Shown here piece by piece: positions 1-6,344 of a DNA stretch of 7,253 nt (positions are counted from its first letter, which is position 1; each line of letters starts with the position of its first letter). The translations under genes were made by a program, and so were the position numbers. The notes beneath the pieces are model-generated. The model was not told where the DNA came from and made no database searches. It saw only the letters and a program-made list of their open reading frames with translations. The stretch comes from SLRI01 sp964393275. Lineage in GTDB: Bacteria > Pseudomonadota > Alphaproteobacteria > Geminicoccales > Geminicoccaceae. The DNA lies in assembly GCA_964393275.1 (NCBI GenBank), contig CAYMTA010000137.1, positions 1 to 7,253 of the forward strand, given 5' to 3'.

Positions 1-98
1 CGCAGAAAATCACGGGATATCGGGGCAAGGCAAGAATTATCTTAGCGCGTATGGGCGTCCACACATGTCCCCGATGCTGGTGCCCGATCCTGAACGCC
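1..98. other. Non-coding stretch downstream of the DUF488 gene
   Basis: This stretch follows the end of the minus-strand DUF488 gene at the window edge. I see no convincing gene on either strand, no strong terminator (only a 4-bp AAGA/TCTT stem near 34-45), and no tRNA. It is locally A/T-richer than the coding DNA beside it, as expected for an intergenic spacer. The frames that cross it are continuations of shadows of the neighbouring gene. Confidence 0.5.
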
Positions 99-671
99 CT
101 ACAGCAATGACGCCTGCTCCGGCGGATAGCTCAGCCGCGTGCCTTCGACCTCGGCGAACGGTGTCAACTTGTGCATGCGGTAGCTGCTCTCCGACAGGAT
201 CTCGACCACGGGCAGGCCGCGCACCTCGAGCGCGTCGGCGACCAGCGAGCGATGGCAACGCCAGGGCACGGCCTCGGCGCACATCAGGACGAGGCGCTTC
301 TCGCGGCTCATCTCGATCAGCGCCTCGAGCGCCGCCTCGAACGCCTCGGTCTGCATGTAGTCGGCATAGCCGCGAAAGCTCGCATTGCGCCAGCCGGCAT
401 TGGGCGAATCCTTCCGCGCGTGCCGCAGGCCACCCAGCCCCTGCATGTGCACATACTCGATCTGCGTCGCCGCCAGGCTGTCGGCCAGGACATCCTCGTT
501 GAACTGCGGGTTGTGGCGCGAGCGCGGGATCGTGCGAACATCCACGACACGCTCGATGCCATAGGCCTGCAGCACGGCGACGAAGCGCTCGATCGACAGG
601 GTCGAGTGTCCGACCGTGAAGACAGCACCCTTCGGCCACGAGGCTTCCCGCGGCGGCGGAAGATCGCTCAT
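99..671 (-). CDS. DUF488 family protein
   Basis: This encodes a 190-residue DUF488 protein, a family of small cytosolic proteins of unknown biochemical role. Visible family marks are the N-terminal VGHSTLSIERF block (residues 20-30), VVDVRTIPRSR (42-52), the LGG turn (79-81), the LMCAE motif (129-133) and the CHR motif (139-141). The paired Cys/His residues near the C-terminal half are the classic conserved positions of DUF488. Length is typical. I chose the ATG at 671 rather than an upstream start at 839, because the extra 56 residues would lie inside the flavoprotein gene in another frame and look like low-complexity GC-shadow sequence. An AGGGG-type ribosome site abuts the upstream stop codon. 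It lies 14 bases after the flavoprotein gene and is probably co-transcribed with it. Function is not inferable beyond the family. Confidence 0.9.
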   Translation of the reverse strand: MSDLPPPREASWPKGAVFTVGHSTLSIERFVAVLQAYGIERVVDVRTIPRSRHNPQFNEDVLADSLAATQIEYVHMQGLGGLRHARKDSPNAGWRNASFRGYADYMQTEAFEAALEALIEMSREKRLVLMCAEAVPWRCHRSLVADALEVRGLPVVEILSESSYRMHKLTPFAEVEGTRLSYPPEQASLL

Positions 672-685
672 CGAAAGACCCGCCC

Positions 686-2215
686 CTACGGGGCCCGGCC
701 CTGCTCCATCGCGTGCTCCGCCCGAAGGCTCTCCATGGCTCTCGAGATCGTCGCGATGGCGAGCGGACGGCCGTCCTTGATGTAGCGGAGTGCCACGTTC
801 CGCGCCTCGAGATCGCCGTCCTGCTCGATGCTGTCCCAAGAGGTGGCGTGACCCACATAATGGATGGTCATGCCGGGCTGCCGGCTCCAGAAGAACGGCA
901 CGGCGGTGTACTTCTCCCGCCCGCCCAGCATGTTGCGCGCGGCGGTCTGCCCCTGCCGCTGCGCCACCACCCAGTGCTCGACCCTGAGGCGCTCGCCGCT
1001 GTAGGGGTCCGGCCAGCGGGCGATGTCGCCGGCGGCGAACACATCGGGCGCACTGGTCTCCAGGTATTCGTCGACCAGAACGCCCTTGTCCATTTTCAGT
1101 CCGGCCGCCTCGGCGAGTGTGAGCCGTGGCCGCACGCCGATGCCGACCAGCACGAGGTCCGCCTCGATCCCGGTCCCGTCATCGAGCTGGACCCGCTTCG
1201 CCTCGATGCGCGCAACCGTGCGGCCGAGGTGAAACTCGACGCCGTTCGCTTCGTGGACCTCGCGAACCAGATCGCCCATGTCGGGCCCGAACACCCGCTC
1301 CATGGGCCGTGCATCCGGTGCCACGACGCGCACCTCGACCCCGCGCTGGCGCAGGGCGGTGGCGGCCTCGAGGCCGATGAAGCTGGCGCCGATGACGACG
1401 GCACGCGCGCCGCTTTCGGCGCGGGCGATGATCGCCTGGCAGTCGGCGAGCGACCGCAAGGTCAGCACATGCGGCAGGTCGGCCCCCGGCACGTCGAGGC
1501 GGACCGGCTCGGCGCCCGTGGCGAGCAGCAGCTTCGTGTAGGCGAGCGACTGGCCGTCATCGAGGGTGACGCGGTGGCCCTGCACATCGATGGCCGTGGC
1601 CGAGGTGTCGAGCAGGAGGTCGATCTACTTTTTCTCGTAGCTCTTGGGCCCGGCCAGCGGCAGCCATTTCTCCGGCGCCTTGCCGGCCAGGAAATCCTTC
1701 GAGAGATTGGGCCGATCATAGGGCGCCGACCGGTCGGCGCTGACGATGGTGACGGCACCCTCGAAGCCCTCGCGGCGCAGCATCTCGGCCGCCGCATAGC
1801 CGGCGGCCCCGCCGCCGATGATGACCATGCGCGCATCGGCCTCGCCTCGCGGCCGCGCCACCGCAGGGCTGGCGGCCGGCGCCTTCTCGGCGACGAAGAT
1901 GCGGCCATCGCGCCTCTCGACCCGCCAGCACGAGGTCGGCCGCAAGGCCGGTGCGGCCACGGCTTCCCCGGTGCGCAGGCTGAACGCGGCATGGTGCCAG
2001 GGGCAGCGCACCGTCTCGCCCACCATCAGGCCTTGGCCCAGGGGCCCGCCATAATGCGTGCAGGACGCCCCGATGGCGAAGACAGCGTCGCCCTGGCGGG
2101 CCACGAGAACCTCGTCGTCCCCGACATGCCCGACGAGCATCTGCCCGTCTTGAAGGTCGGCCTCGGCGATCCCTTTCGTCAAATCTGGACCAGCCTTCTC
2201 TGCCTTGTCGGCCAT
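686..2215 (-). pseudogene. Rieske/AIF-type FAD-dependent NAD(P)H reductase, split by an in-frame TAG
   Basis: The full frame is 510 codons. Residues 1-110 form a Rieske-type [2Fe-2S] domain with ligands C52, H54, C71 and H74 (CTH and CPWH motifs). From residue 130 comes the FAD-binding Rossmann motif VIIGGGAAG, followed by PYDRPNLSKDFLAG. After the stop, the frame continues with LLLATGAEP, the NAD(P)-binding VVIGASFIGLEAA motif, the FAD-site VFAAGDIARW motif and a reductase C-terminal domain (VPFFWSRQPG, YVGHA). Such proteins pass electrons from NAD(P)H through FAD to iron-sulfur partners. Codon 197, at 1625-1627, is TAG, so a normal ribosome yields only a 196-residue Rieske plus partial FAD fragment (1625-2215). 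The remaining 299-codon frame (686-1585) could begin only at an internal GTG at 1585, and I see no ribosome site there. Both halves share one frame, so this is a substitution, not an indel. The first start, ATG at 2215, has an AGGGAAG ribosome site. A sequencing error cannot be excluded. Confidence 0.85.
1625..1627 (-). other. Premature in-frame TAG in the flavoprotein gene
   Basis: On the minus strand the codons read AGC TAC GAG AAA AAG TAG ATC GAC CTC. The downstream residues IDLLLDTSATAID match the segment that normally follows the first FAD-binding block in this reductase family. The interruption therefore falls inside a conserved domain and not at a natural gene boundary. A single base change from AAG, CAG or GAG would give TAG. 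The original residue cannot be told from this sequence alone. Confidence 0.9.
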
Positions 2216-2404
2216 GACGCTTCCCTTCCCGAGGCGAAGTGGGCGTCCGGGAATCTACCCGGAAACGAGGTGCTCATCGTCATGTGGACGGTTTCCGCCC
2301 GCCTTCAATATCGGCGGCCGGGGCACCGCCACGCCGACCGTTGCCAGCACCGCGTCTTCCCCTCTAGTCTGGCAGCCTGAGAACACGGGAACAGGGAGAG
2401 CCAC
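2216..2404. promoter_or_regulatory. Divergent intergenic control region
   Basis: These 189 bases separate the minus-strand flavoprotein gene from the plus-strand binding-protein gene, so outward promoters for both units should lie here. The flavoprotein ribosome site (AGGGAAG on the minus strand) is at its left edge and the binding-protein site (AGGGAGAG) at its right edge. A weak minus-strand -35-like TTGAAG (plus-strand 2303-2308) has no good -10 partner. I see no clear long palindromic operator and no riboswitch-like architecture. Confidence 0.55.
2341..2368 (+). promoter_or_regulatory. Candidate sigma70 promoter for the ABC transporter operon
   Basis: A TTGCCA hexamer at 2341-2346 (5 of 6 to TTGACA) is followed after 16 bases by TCTAGT at 2363-2368 (4 of 6 to TATAAT). 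The binding-protein start codon is about 36 bases beyond the -10. It is the best match I found by eye in the intergenic region, but GC-rich bacteria tolerate weak promoters and this has not been scored statistically. Confidence 0.35.
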
Positions 2405-3457
2405 ATGCACACGACACGCCGCCGATTGGCGCTGCTCGCCGCCACCGCCGCCACGGTGGCGCTCATGGGCGCCACCGGCGCCCGGGCCGAGGGCGAGACC
2501 ATCTACTACATGATCCCGACCCTGCTCGACGAGTTCCAGACCGAGAGCCAGGCGGCGGTCGAGAGCGTCTTCGGCGGCATGGGCTACGAGGTCGTCTCGC
2601 TCGACGCGCAGAACCGCGCCGATTTGCAGCTCAACCAGCTCGAGGACGTGATCAACCTCAAGCCCGACGCCATCATCATGAACGCGGTCGATTTCGACGC
2701 CATCGTGCCCGGCATCGAGAAGGCCCGGGCCGCCGGCATCAAGGTGGTCAACTACGACCGGCAGATCCGCACCACCAAGTTCGAGCTGACCTCGGTCGCC
2801 GGCACGGTCGAGATCGGCAGGACGGCCGCCAGGGAGGCGATCCGCCTGCTCACCGAGCGCAACGGCGGCCCGACCGGCACCGTCCTGCAGATCCTGGGCG
2901 ATCCCGGCGACAACTACACGCTCGACATCCAGCAAGGCTTCGAGGAGGTGATGGCGAGGGACGCCCCCGACGTCGAGATCGTCACCAAGGCGGCGATGCA
3001 GTGGGAGGCGACCAATGCCGGCCGCATCTTCGAGGACCAGCTCCTGGTCAACGACAAGATCGACCTCGTCTTCGCCCACGCCGCCCACCTGACCGTGCCG
3101 ATCGTCGCCATCATGGAGGCCCAGGGCAAGCAGCCCGGCGAGATCATGCTGATGGCCTCGAACGGTGCCCCGGTCGGCCTCGACAACATCAGGAACGGCT
3201 GGCAGCAGGTCGAGGTCGAGCAGCCGCTCTACGCCCAGATCTACGGCCTCGCCATGTTCATGCCGAAGATCCTGCGGGGCGAGACGCTCGAGCCCGGCAC
3301 CTACGACGTCATCGGCCTGCCGGCCGTGCTGACCAACGAGGAATGGGGCCCCGACCTCAAGGTGCCGGGGGCCGCCATCACGCCCGAGAACGTCGACGAC
3401 ACCCGCTTCTGGGGCAACCTCACCCCGCCCACGGACCCGGTCCAGGTCGTCCCCTAG
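2405..3457 (+). CDS. Sugar-type ABC transporter periplasmic substrate-binding protein (RbsB-like)
   Basis: This encodes a 350-residue type I periplasmic binding protein that captures a small solute, usually a sugar or polyol, and hands it to a membrane permease. The N-terminus is an export signal: basic TTRRRLAL, a hydrophobic stretch at residues 8-24, and a likely cleavage after ARA at residue 28. The double arginine followed by hydrophobic residues could also be read as a weak Tat signal. Family marks include DAQNRADLQLNQLEDVI (67-83), PDAIIMNAVD (87-96), AGIKVVNYDR (110-119), LQILGDPGDN (161-170) and the second-lobe segment around 210-265. Length is typical of the RbsB/Peripla_BP_4 group. 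The start is supported by AGGGAGAG a few bases upstream. It is first in a plus-strand operon, followed 67 bases later by a matching permease. The ligand cannot be told from the sequence; the nearby CoA ligase makes a non-sugar ligand possible. Confidence 0.92.
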   Translation: MHTTRRRLALLAATAATVALMGATGARAEGETIYYMIPTLLDEFQTESQAAVESVFGGMGYEVVSLDAQNRADLQLNQLEDVINLKPDAIIMNAVDFDAIVPGIEKARAAGIKVVNYDRQIRTTKFELTSVAGTVEIGRTAAREAIRLLTERNGGPTGTVLQILGDPGDNYTLDIQQGFEEVMARDAPDVEIVTKAAMQWEATNAGRIFEDQLLVNDKIDLVFAHAAHLTVPIVAIMEAQGKQPGEIMLMASNGAPVGLDNIRNGWQQVEVEQPLYAQIYGLAMFMPKILRGETLEPGTYDVIGLPAVLTNEEWGPDLKVPGAAITPENVDDTRFWGNLTPPTDPVQVVP

Positions 3458-3472
3458 CCCGCACCTCCACCA

Positions 3473-3500
3473 GCCCGGGCGGCAACCCCGCCGCCCGGGC
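3473..3500 (+). terminator. Perfect GC-rich intergenic hairpin between binding protein and permease genes
   Basis: GCCCGGGCGGC at 3473-3483 and its exact reverse complement at 3490-3500 form an 11-bp stem around the loop AACCCC. No T-run follows, so it is not a standard intrinsic terminator. In binding-protein-dependent transporters, hairpins at this position commonly act as mRNA stabilisers or partial terminators that leave binding protein in excess of permease. I infer that role here. Confidence 0.6.
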
Positions 3501-3524
3501 GCCCAATCCCAACCGGGGGCAAGC

Positions 3525-4526
3525 ATGCAGGCCAGGACCGCGACCGCGGCCGGCATCCCGCCGCGCCTGATCGAGCTCGCGCTCGATCACCTCGTCTGGC
3601 TCATCCTCGCCGTCATCCTGCTCGTCTGCTCGCTCTCGATCGACCGCTTCTTCCAGGTCGGCATCTTCCTCAACATCATGCAGCACGCGACCTTCGTCGG
3701 CATCCTCGCCATCGGCCTCGCCTTCTGCATCATCGCCGGCCACATGGACCTCTCGGTCGAATCGGTCATGGCCTTCTCCGCCATGCTCGGCGCCTGGCTC
3801 GCCGCGAGCAGCGCGTCCGCCGCCGGCTTCGAGCTGCCGACCATCGTCATCCTCGCCGCCTGCCTCGCCTTCGGCGCCCTGGCCGGCGCCTTCAACGCCT
3901 ACCTCGTGGTCAGGCTCAACATCAACGCCTTCATCGTCACGCTCGCCACCTACATCTCGATCCGCGGCCTCGGCCTGATCCTCACCGGCGGCCGCTCGAT
4001 CTACGGCCTGCCCGACGGCTTCAAGGCGGTCGCCGCGACCAGCATCCTCGGCGTGCCGCTCCTCGTCGTCATCCTGATCCTGACCTACGCGGTCTTCAGC
4101 CTGCTCCTCACCCGCACCCGCTTCGGCCGCTACGTCTATCTCGTCGGCGGCAACCCCGTGGCCCCGTTCCGCGCCGGCATCGACGTCCAGAAGATGCTGT
4201 TCGCCGTCTTCGTCCTCTCCGGCGTGCTCGCCGCCTTCGCCGGCTTCCTGCTCGCCTCGCGCACCAATGGCGCCACCCCCAATCTCGGCCTCGGCATGCT
4301 GTTCGAGGTGTTCGCCGCCGTGGTCATCGGCGGCGTCTCGCTCAAGGGCGGCACCGGCCGCCTCTCCGGCGTCTTCGCCGGCGTGCTGCTGCTCTCGACC
4401 ATCGACACCGCCATCAACATCATGGGCCTCGACGCCTCCTACATGCAGGTGATCCGGGGCGGCCTGATGCTGCTCGCCGTCCTCCTCGACAGCCTGAAGT
4501 CGCAGATCAGGAAGCGCTATCTCTGA
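3525..4526 (+). CDS. ABC transporter permease (RbsC/BPD_transp_2-like)
   Basis: This encodes a 333-residue, strongly hydrophobic inner-membrane protein of the ribose-type permease family, which forms the channel for the solute delivered by the upstream binding protein. Hydrophobic segments lie near residues 23-38, 55-71, 81-100, 107-130, 135-153, 176-196, 225-245, 258-270, 280-300 and 310-322. The cytoplasmic coupling loop is visible as AAVVIGGVSLKGGTGRLSG (264-282), which contacts the ATPase in this family. GHMDLSVESV (72-81) is the usual block after the second membrane segment. The start is an ATG about 6 bases after GGGGGC. Its last 20 codons (residues 314-333) plus stop are present again at 6345-6407, so this 3' end is an integration or recombination boundary. 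No ATP-binding subunit gene is in the window, and the transporter needs one from elsewhere. Confidence 0.93.
   Translation: MQARTATAAGIPPRLIELALDHLVWLILAVILLVCSLSIDRFFQVGIFLNIMQHATFVGILAIGLAFCIIAGHMDLSVESVMAFSAMLGAWLAASSASAAGFELPTIVILAACLAFGALAGAFNAYLVVRLNINAFIVTLATYISIRGLGLILTGGRSIYGLPDGFKAVAATSILGVPLLVVILILTYAVFSLLLTRTRFGRYVYLVGGNPVAPFRAGIDVQKMLFAVFVLSGVLAAFAGFLLASRTNGATPNLGLGMLFEVFAAVVIGGVSLKGGTGRLSGVFAGVLLLSTIDTAINIMGLDASYMQVIRGGLMLLAVLLDSLKSQIRKRYL
4464..4526 (+). repeat. Direct repeat, left copy (permease 3' end, attL-like)
   Basis: These 63 bases encode LMLLAVLLDSLKSQIRKRYL plus TGA, the natural end of the permease gene. They match 6345-6407 at 58 of 63 positions, including 24 identical bases in a row at 4485-4508. 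The five differences are all third-base or synonymous-Arg changes (CTG/CTC, GTC/GTG, CTC/CTG, AGG/CGG, TAT/TAC). Similarity continues weakly for six bases on the left and stops abruptly after the stop codon. Confidence 0.9.
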
Positions 4527-4568
4527 GCGGAGCGGTCGGGCCGCCACCCTCCTCGCCTCGTATTCGGC

Positions 4569-4586
4569 CTGTGCTGTCGCGCACAG
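4569..4586 (+). promoter_or_regulatory. Small hairpin upstream of the first island gene
   Basis: CTGTGC at 4569-4574 pairs with GCACAG at 4581-4586 around a six-base loop, and one bulged base would allow GGC/GCC extension. It sits about 24 bases before the chosen start codon. It could be a weak attenuator, a remnant terminator or chance. No convincing promoter is seen in 4527-4609, so read-through from the transporter operon is plausible. Confidence 0.25.
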
Positions 4587-4609
4587 CCCGTTACTCGGAG
4601 CCGCTGAAC

Positions 4610-5293
4610 ATGGATCGTGCTGCCGATCTTATCCGCTTCTATGACCTGCTCGATCGCTTGGAGACGCGTATCGGTGGCAAACGATGCTTGGCGGATTGCT
4701 CCGGCCGGATGGCTTGGCCGCGACGCGGCCTGTACTTCTTCTTCGAGCATGGCGAGCAACGCAGCGACAGTGGCGATGGCCCACGCGTCGTCCGCGTCGG
4801 TACCCACGCATTGGCAGCGAGATCAGGCACTTCGCTATGGAGCAGGTTGTCACAACATCGTGGCGTCGTGAGTTCCGGCGGCGGCAGTCATCGCGGGTCC
4901 ATCTTCCGGCTGATCGTGGGGACGGCTTTGTCGGACGGCGATGTCGTCCCGCCGCCCAGCTGGGGGCAGGGCAACACAGCAGATCGCTCCACGCGCGAAG
5001 CGGAGATGCACCACGAACAACAGGTAAGTTCAGTGATTCGCACCATGCCGTTCCTGTGGCTGGAAATCGATGATGAGCCCGGACCTGACAGCGTGCGGGG
5101 TTTGGTCGAGCGCAACTCCATAGCCCTTCTGAGCAACTTCCGGCGGGCACCCCTCGATCCCCCCTCACCCGGATGGCTCGGCCATCGCTGCAACAGGGAG
5201 CGCGTACGGCTCTCGGGACTCTGGAACCAGAACCACGTGGAGGAGACCCACGCCAGCGGTTTTCTCGACACGCTGGAACGTCTCATTTCATAG
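4610..5293 (+). CDS. Divergent GIY-YIG-nuclease-like protein of unknown function (island gene 1)
   Basis: This encodes a 227-residue soluble protein with no signal or membrane segment. I read it as a divergent GIY-YIG-like fold: GLYFFFE (residues 40-46) in the GIY position, VVRVGTHAL (60-68) in the YIG position, LWSRLSQHRG (76-85) supplying the usual helix Arg (R79), and a later LVERNSIALLSN segment (165-176) whose E168 could be the catalytic acid. Other strong blocks are GSHRGSIFR (92-100), PFLWLEIDDEPGPDS (147-161), PLDPPSPGWLGH (181-192) and SGLWNQNHVEETH (202-214). I chose ATG 4610, with GGAG nine bases upstream, over a GTG at 4571, which adds a non-conserved-looking leader. It is followed 9 bases later by island gene 2, whose ribosome site overlaps this stop. 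Nuclease activity is inference from motif spacing. I recognise the protein as a recurrent uncharacterised type but cannot name a family for it. Confidence 0.85.
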   Translation: MDRAADLIRFYDLLDRLETRIGGKRCLADCSGRMAWPRRGLYFFFEHGEQRSDSGDGPRVVRVGTHALAARSGTSLWSRLSQHRGVVSSGGGSHRGSIFRLIVGTALSDGDVVPPPSWGQGNTADRSTREAEMHHEQQVSSVIRTMPFLWLEIDDEPGPDSVRGLVERNSIALLSNFRRAPLDPPSPGWLGHRCNRERVRLSGLWNQNHVEETHASGFLDTLERLIS

Positions 5294-5302
5294 GGAGATG
5301 TA

Positions 5303-6322
5303 ATGTTCGTCGTCATTCAGTGCGCCGCCAGCAAGAGCGGCGCCTACCTTCGAGCGGCGGATGGCCGCGAGGTCTTCTTCGTGGCGCAACCGGAAAAGGC
5401 GCCGGAGAATGACCGCTATGTCTACGCGCACCCGGACGATCCTTCGGGCGATGGTTTGACTTGGCGGGAGAAGCTGCTCCGCTACAACGAAAAAGGAGAG
5501 AATCCCCAGAAGCTCGCCCGCGCGTTCGAGCTCTACGACAATGCAGTCTACCGGAGTCTCGTTGACGTTTTGGGCATCGAGAAGGTATTCATTCTATCGG
5601 CTGGCTGGGGACTGATCCGAGCCGAGTTCCTTACACCTTACTACGACATCACCTTCAACCGTGGCGTCGCGCGGAAAGGCGAGGACTACAAGCTTCGGGG
5701 ACCCGGACGAATGTGGCGAGACTTCCGCCATCTGCCGTCGGCGTCAGGTGAGCCATTGGTGTTTCTCGGCGGCAAGGACTACGTCCCTCTGTTCTCTGAA
5801 TTGACGAGAACGTCCAATTTACGGCGACACATCTTCTACAATGCCGCCCAGCCGCCGACCGCGCAGGACTGCATCCTCGAACGCTACAACTCGCCGACCA
5901 GGACCAATTGGCACTACGAGTGTGCCAAAGCCCTGCTCGACGGCAGGATCACGGCTGGCGGCCACGTGCCGCAGCAAACAGCCGACGCGATATTCTCGAG
6001 AGATATCCAGCCGCAGACCGGCGCTTTTCCAAGACGCCGCGCACCGTCCGGAGCAACAGGATTTCCGACCTCCGCCAATTTCCAGGACGCTCTCGATGCA
6101 TTGCTTGAGGAAGCAATGCAGGCGGGCAAGGCCCATGTCGATGTCGTCGCAGGCGAGCTTCACCGACGCGTCGGCGGCTACCCGGGCCCCGATCACCGGA
6201 TGCCAATGTGCTGTGCCGCCATGCGACGATGTCTGTCGGATGGTGACACGATCCTGCACTCTCCGCCGAGCGGACGTGGCGCATCTCTTGCGATCCGCTA
6301 CCGTATTCCGCGTGCGGGCTAG
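5303..6322 (+). CDS. YaaA/DUF6884-like two-domain protein of unknown function (island gene 2)
   Basis: This encodes a 339-residue soluble protein. The N-terminal part resembles the YaaA/DUF6884 superfamily: an opening strand with Cys, VVIQCAASKSG (3-13), then FELYDNAVYRSLV (75-87), the hallmark-like VFILSAGWGLIRAEFLTPYYD (95-115, compare ILSAxyGL and pYd) and VFLGGKDYVPLF (153-164). Residues about 222-257 look like a linker rich in Pro, Gln and Arg. Residues 258-337 form a separate small domain with VDVVAGELHRRVGGYPG (279-295), HRMPMCCAAMRR (298-309) and IRYRIPR (331-337), perhaps a winged-helix or nucleic-acid-binding module. AGGGAG overlapping the previous gene's stop sets the ATG at 5303, so the two products are translationally linked. 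Only 22 bases separate its stop from the right-hand repeat. YaaA relatives are linked to oxidative DNA-damage protection; no function can be assigned here. Confidence 0.87.
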   Translation: MFVVIQCAASKSGAYLRAADGREVFFVAQPEKAPENDRYVYAHPDDPSGDGLTWREKLLRYNEKGENPQKLARAFELYDNAVYRSLVDVLGIEKVFILSAGWGLIRAEFLTPYYDITFNRGVARKGEDYKLRGPGRMWRDFRHLPSASGEPLVFLGGKDYVPLFSELTRTSNLRRHIFYNAAQPPTAQDCILERYNSPTRTNWHYECAKALLDGRITAGGHVPQQTADAIFSRDIQPQTGAFPRRRAPSGATGFPTSANFQDALDALLEEAMQAGKAHVDVVAGELHRRVGGYPGPDHRMPMCCAAMRRCLSDGDTILHSPPSGRGASLAIRYRIPRAG

Positions 6323-6344
6323 ACATTGGGAGCACAAAGGCCGC

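Larger units (their letters stand above)
4527..6344 (+). mobile_element. Putative two-gene genomic island inserted at the permease 3' end
   Basis: The segment lies between two direct copies of the permease 3' end, with one repeat-plus-interior unit of 1881 bases (4464 to 6344). It holds two co-oriented genes (4610-5293 and 5303-6322) and is visibly less GC-biased than its surroundings: 35 of 60 G+C at 5461-5520 against 45 of 60 at 3961-4020. No integrase, transposase, terminal inverted repeat or short target duplication is visible. The layout resembles a non-autonomous element bounded by att-like sites, or a region swapped by homologous recombination. Which of these it is cannot be decided from one sequence. 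Confidence 0.65.

Noticed and set aside
713..2380. 555-codon plus-strand open frame opposite the flavoprotein gene
   Set aside because: It is rich in Arg, Gly, Ala, Pro and His with no domain motifs, and it lies antisense to a gene with clear Rieske, FAD and NAD motifs. Long antisense frames are expected at this GC content.
2255..3556. 433-codon minus-strand open frame opposite the binding-protein gene
   Set aside because: Its composition (Asp, Leu, Gly, Val, His repeats) is a mirror of GC-biased codons in the real gene, and it has no recognisable domain.
3420..4547. 375-codon minus-strand frame, very rich in Glu, Asp, Gly and Ala
   Set aside because: The acidic low-complexity look comes from reading CTC/GTC/ATC membrane-protein codons backwards (GAG/GAC/GAT). 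It is a shadow of the permease gene.
4527..6344. Insertion sequence or transposon
   Set aside because: No transposase, no terminal inverted repeats and no short exact target duplication. The flanking repeats are coding and diverged, which does not fit IS transposition.
6323..6344. Integron attC-type recombination site after island gene 2
   Set aside because: Only 22 bases are available and they show no paired R/L-box symmetry.
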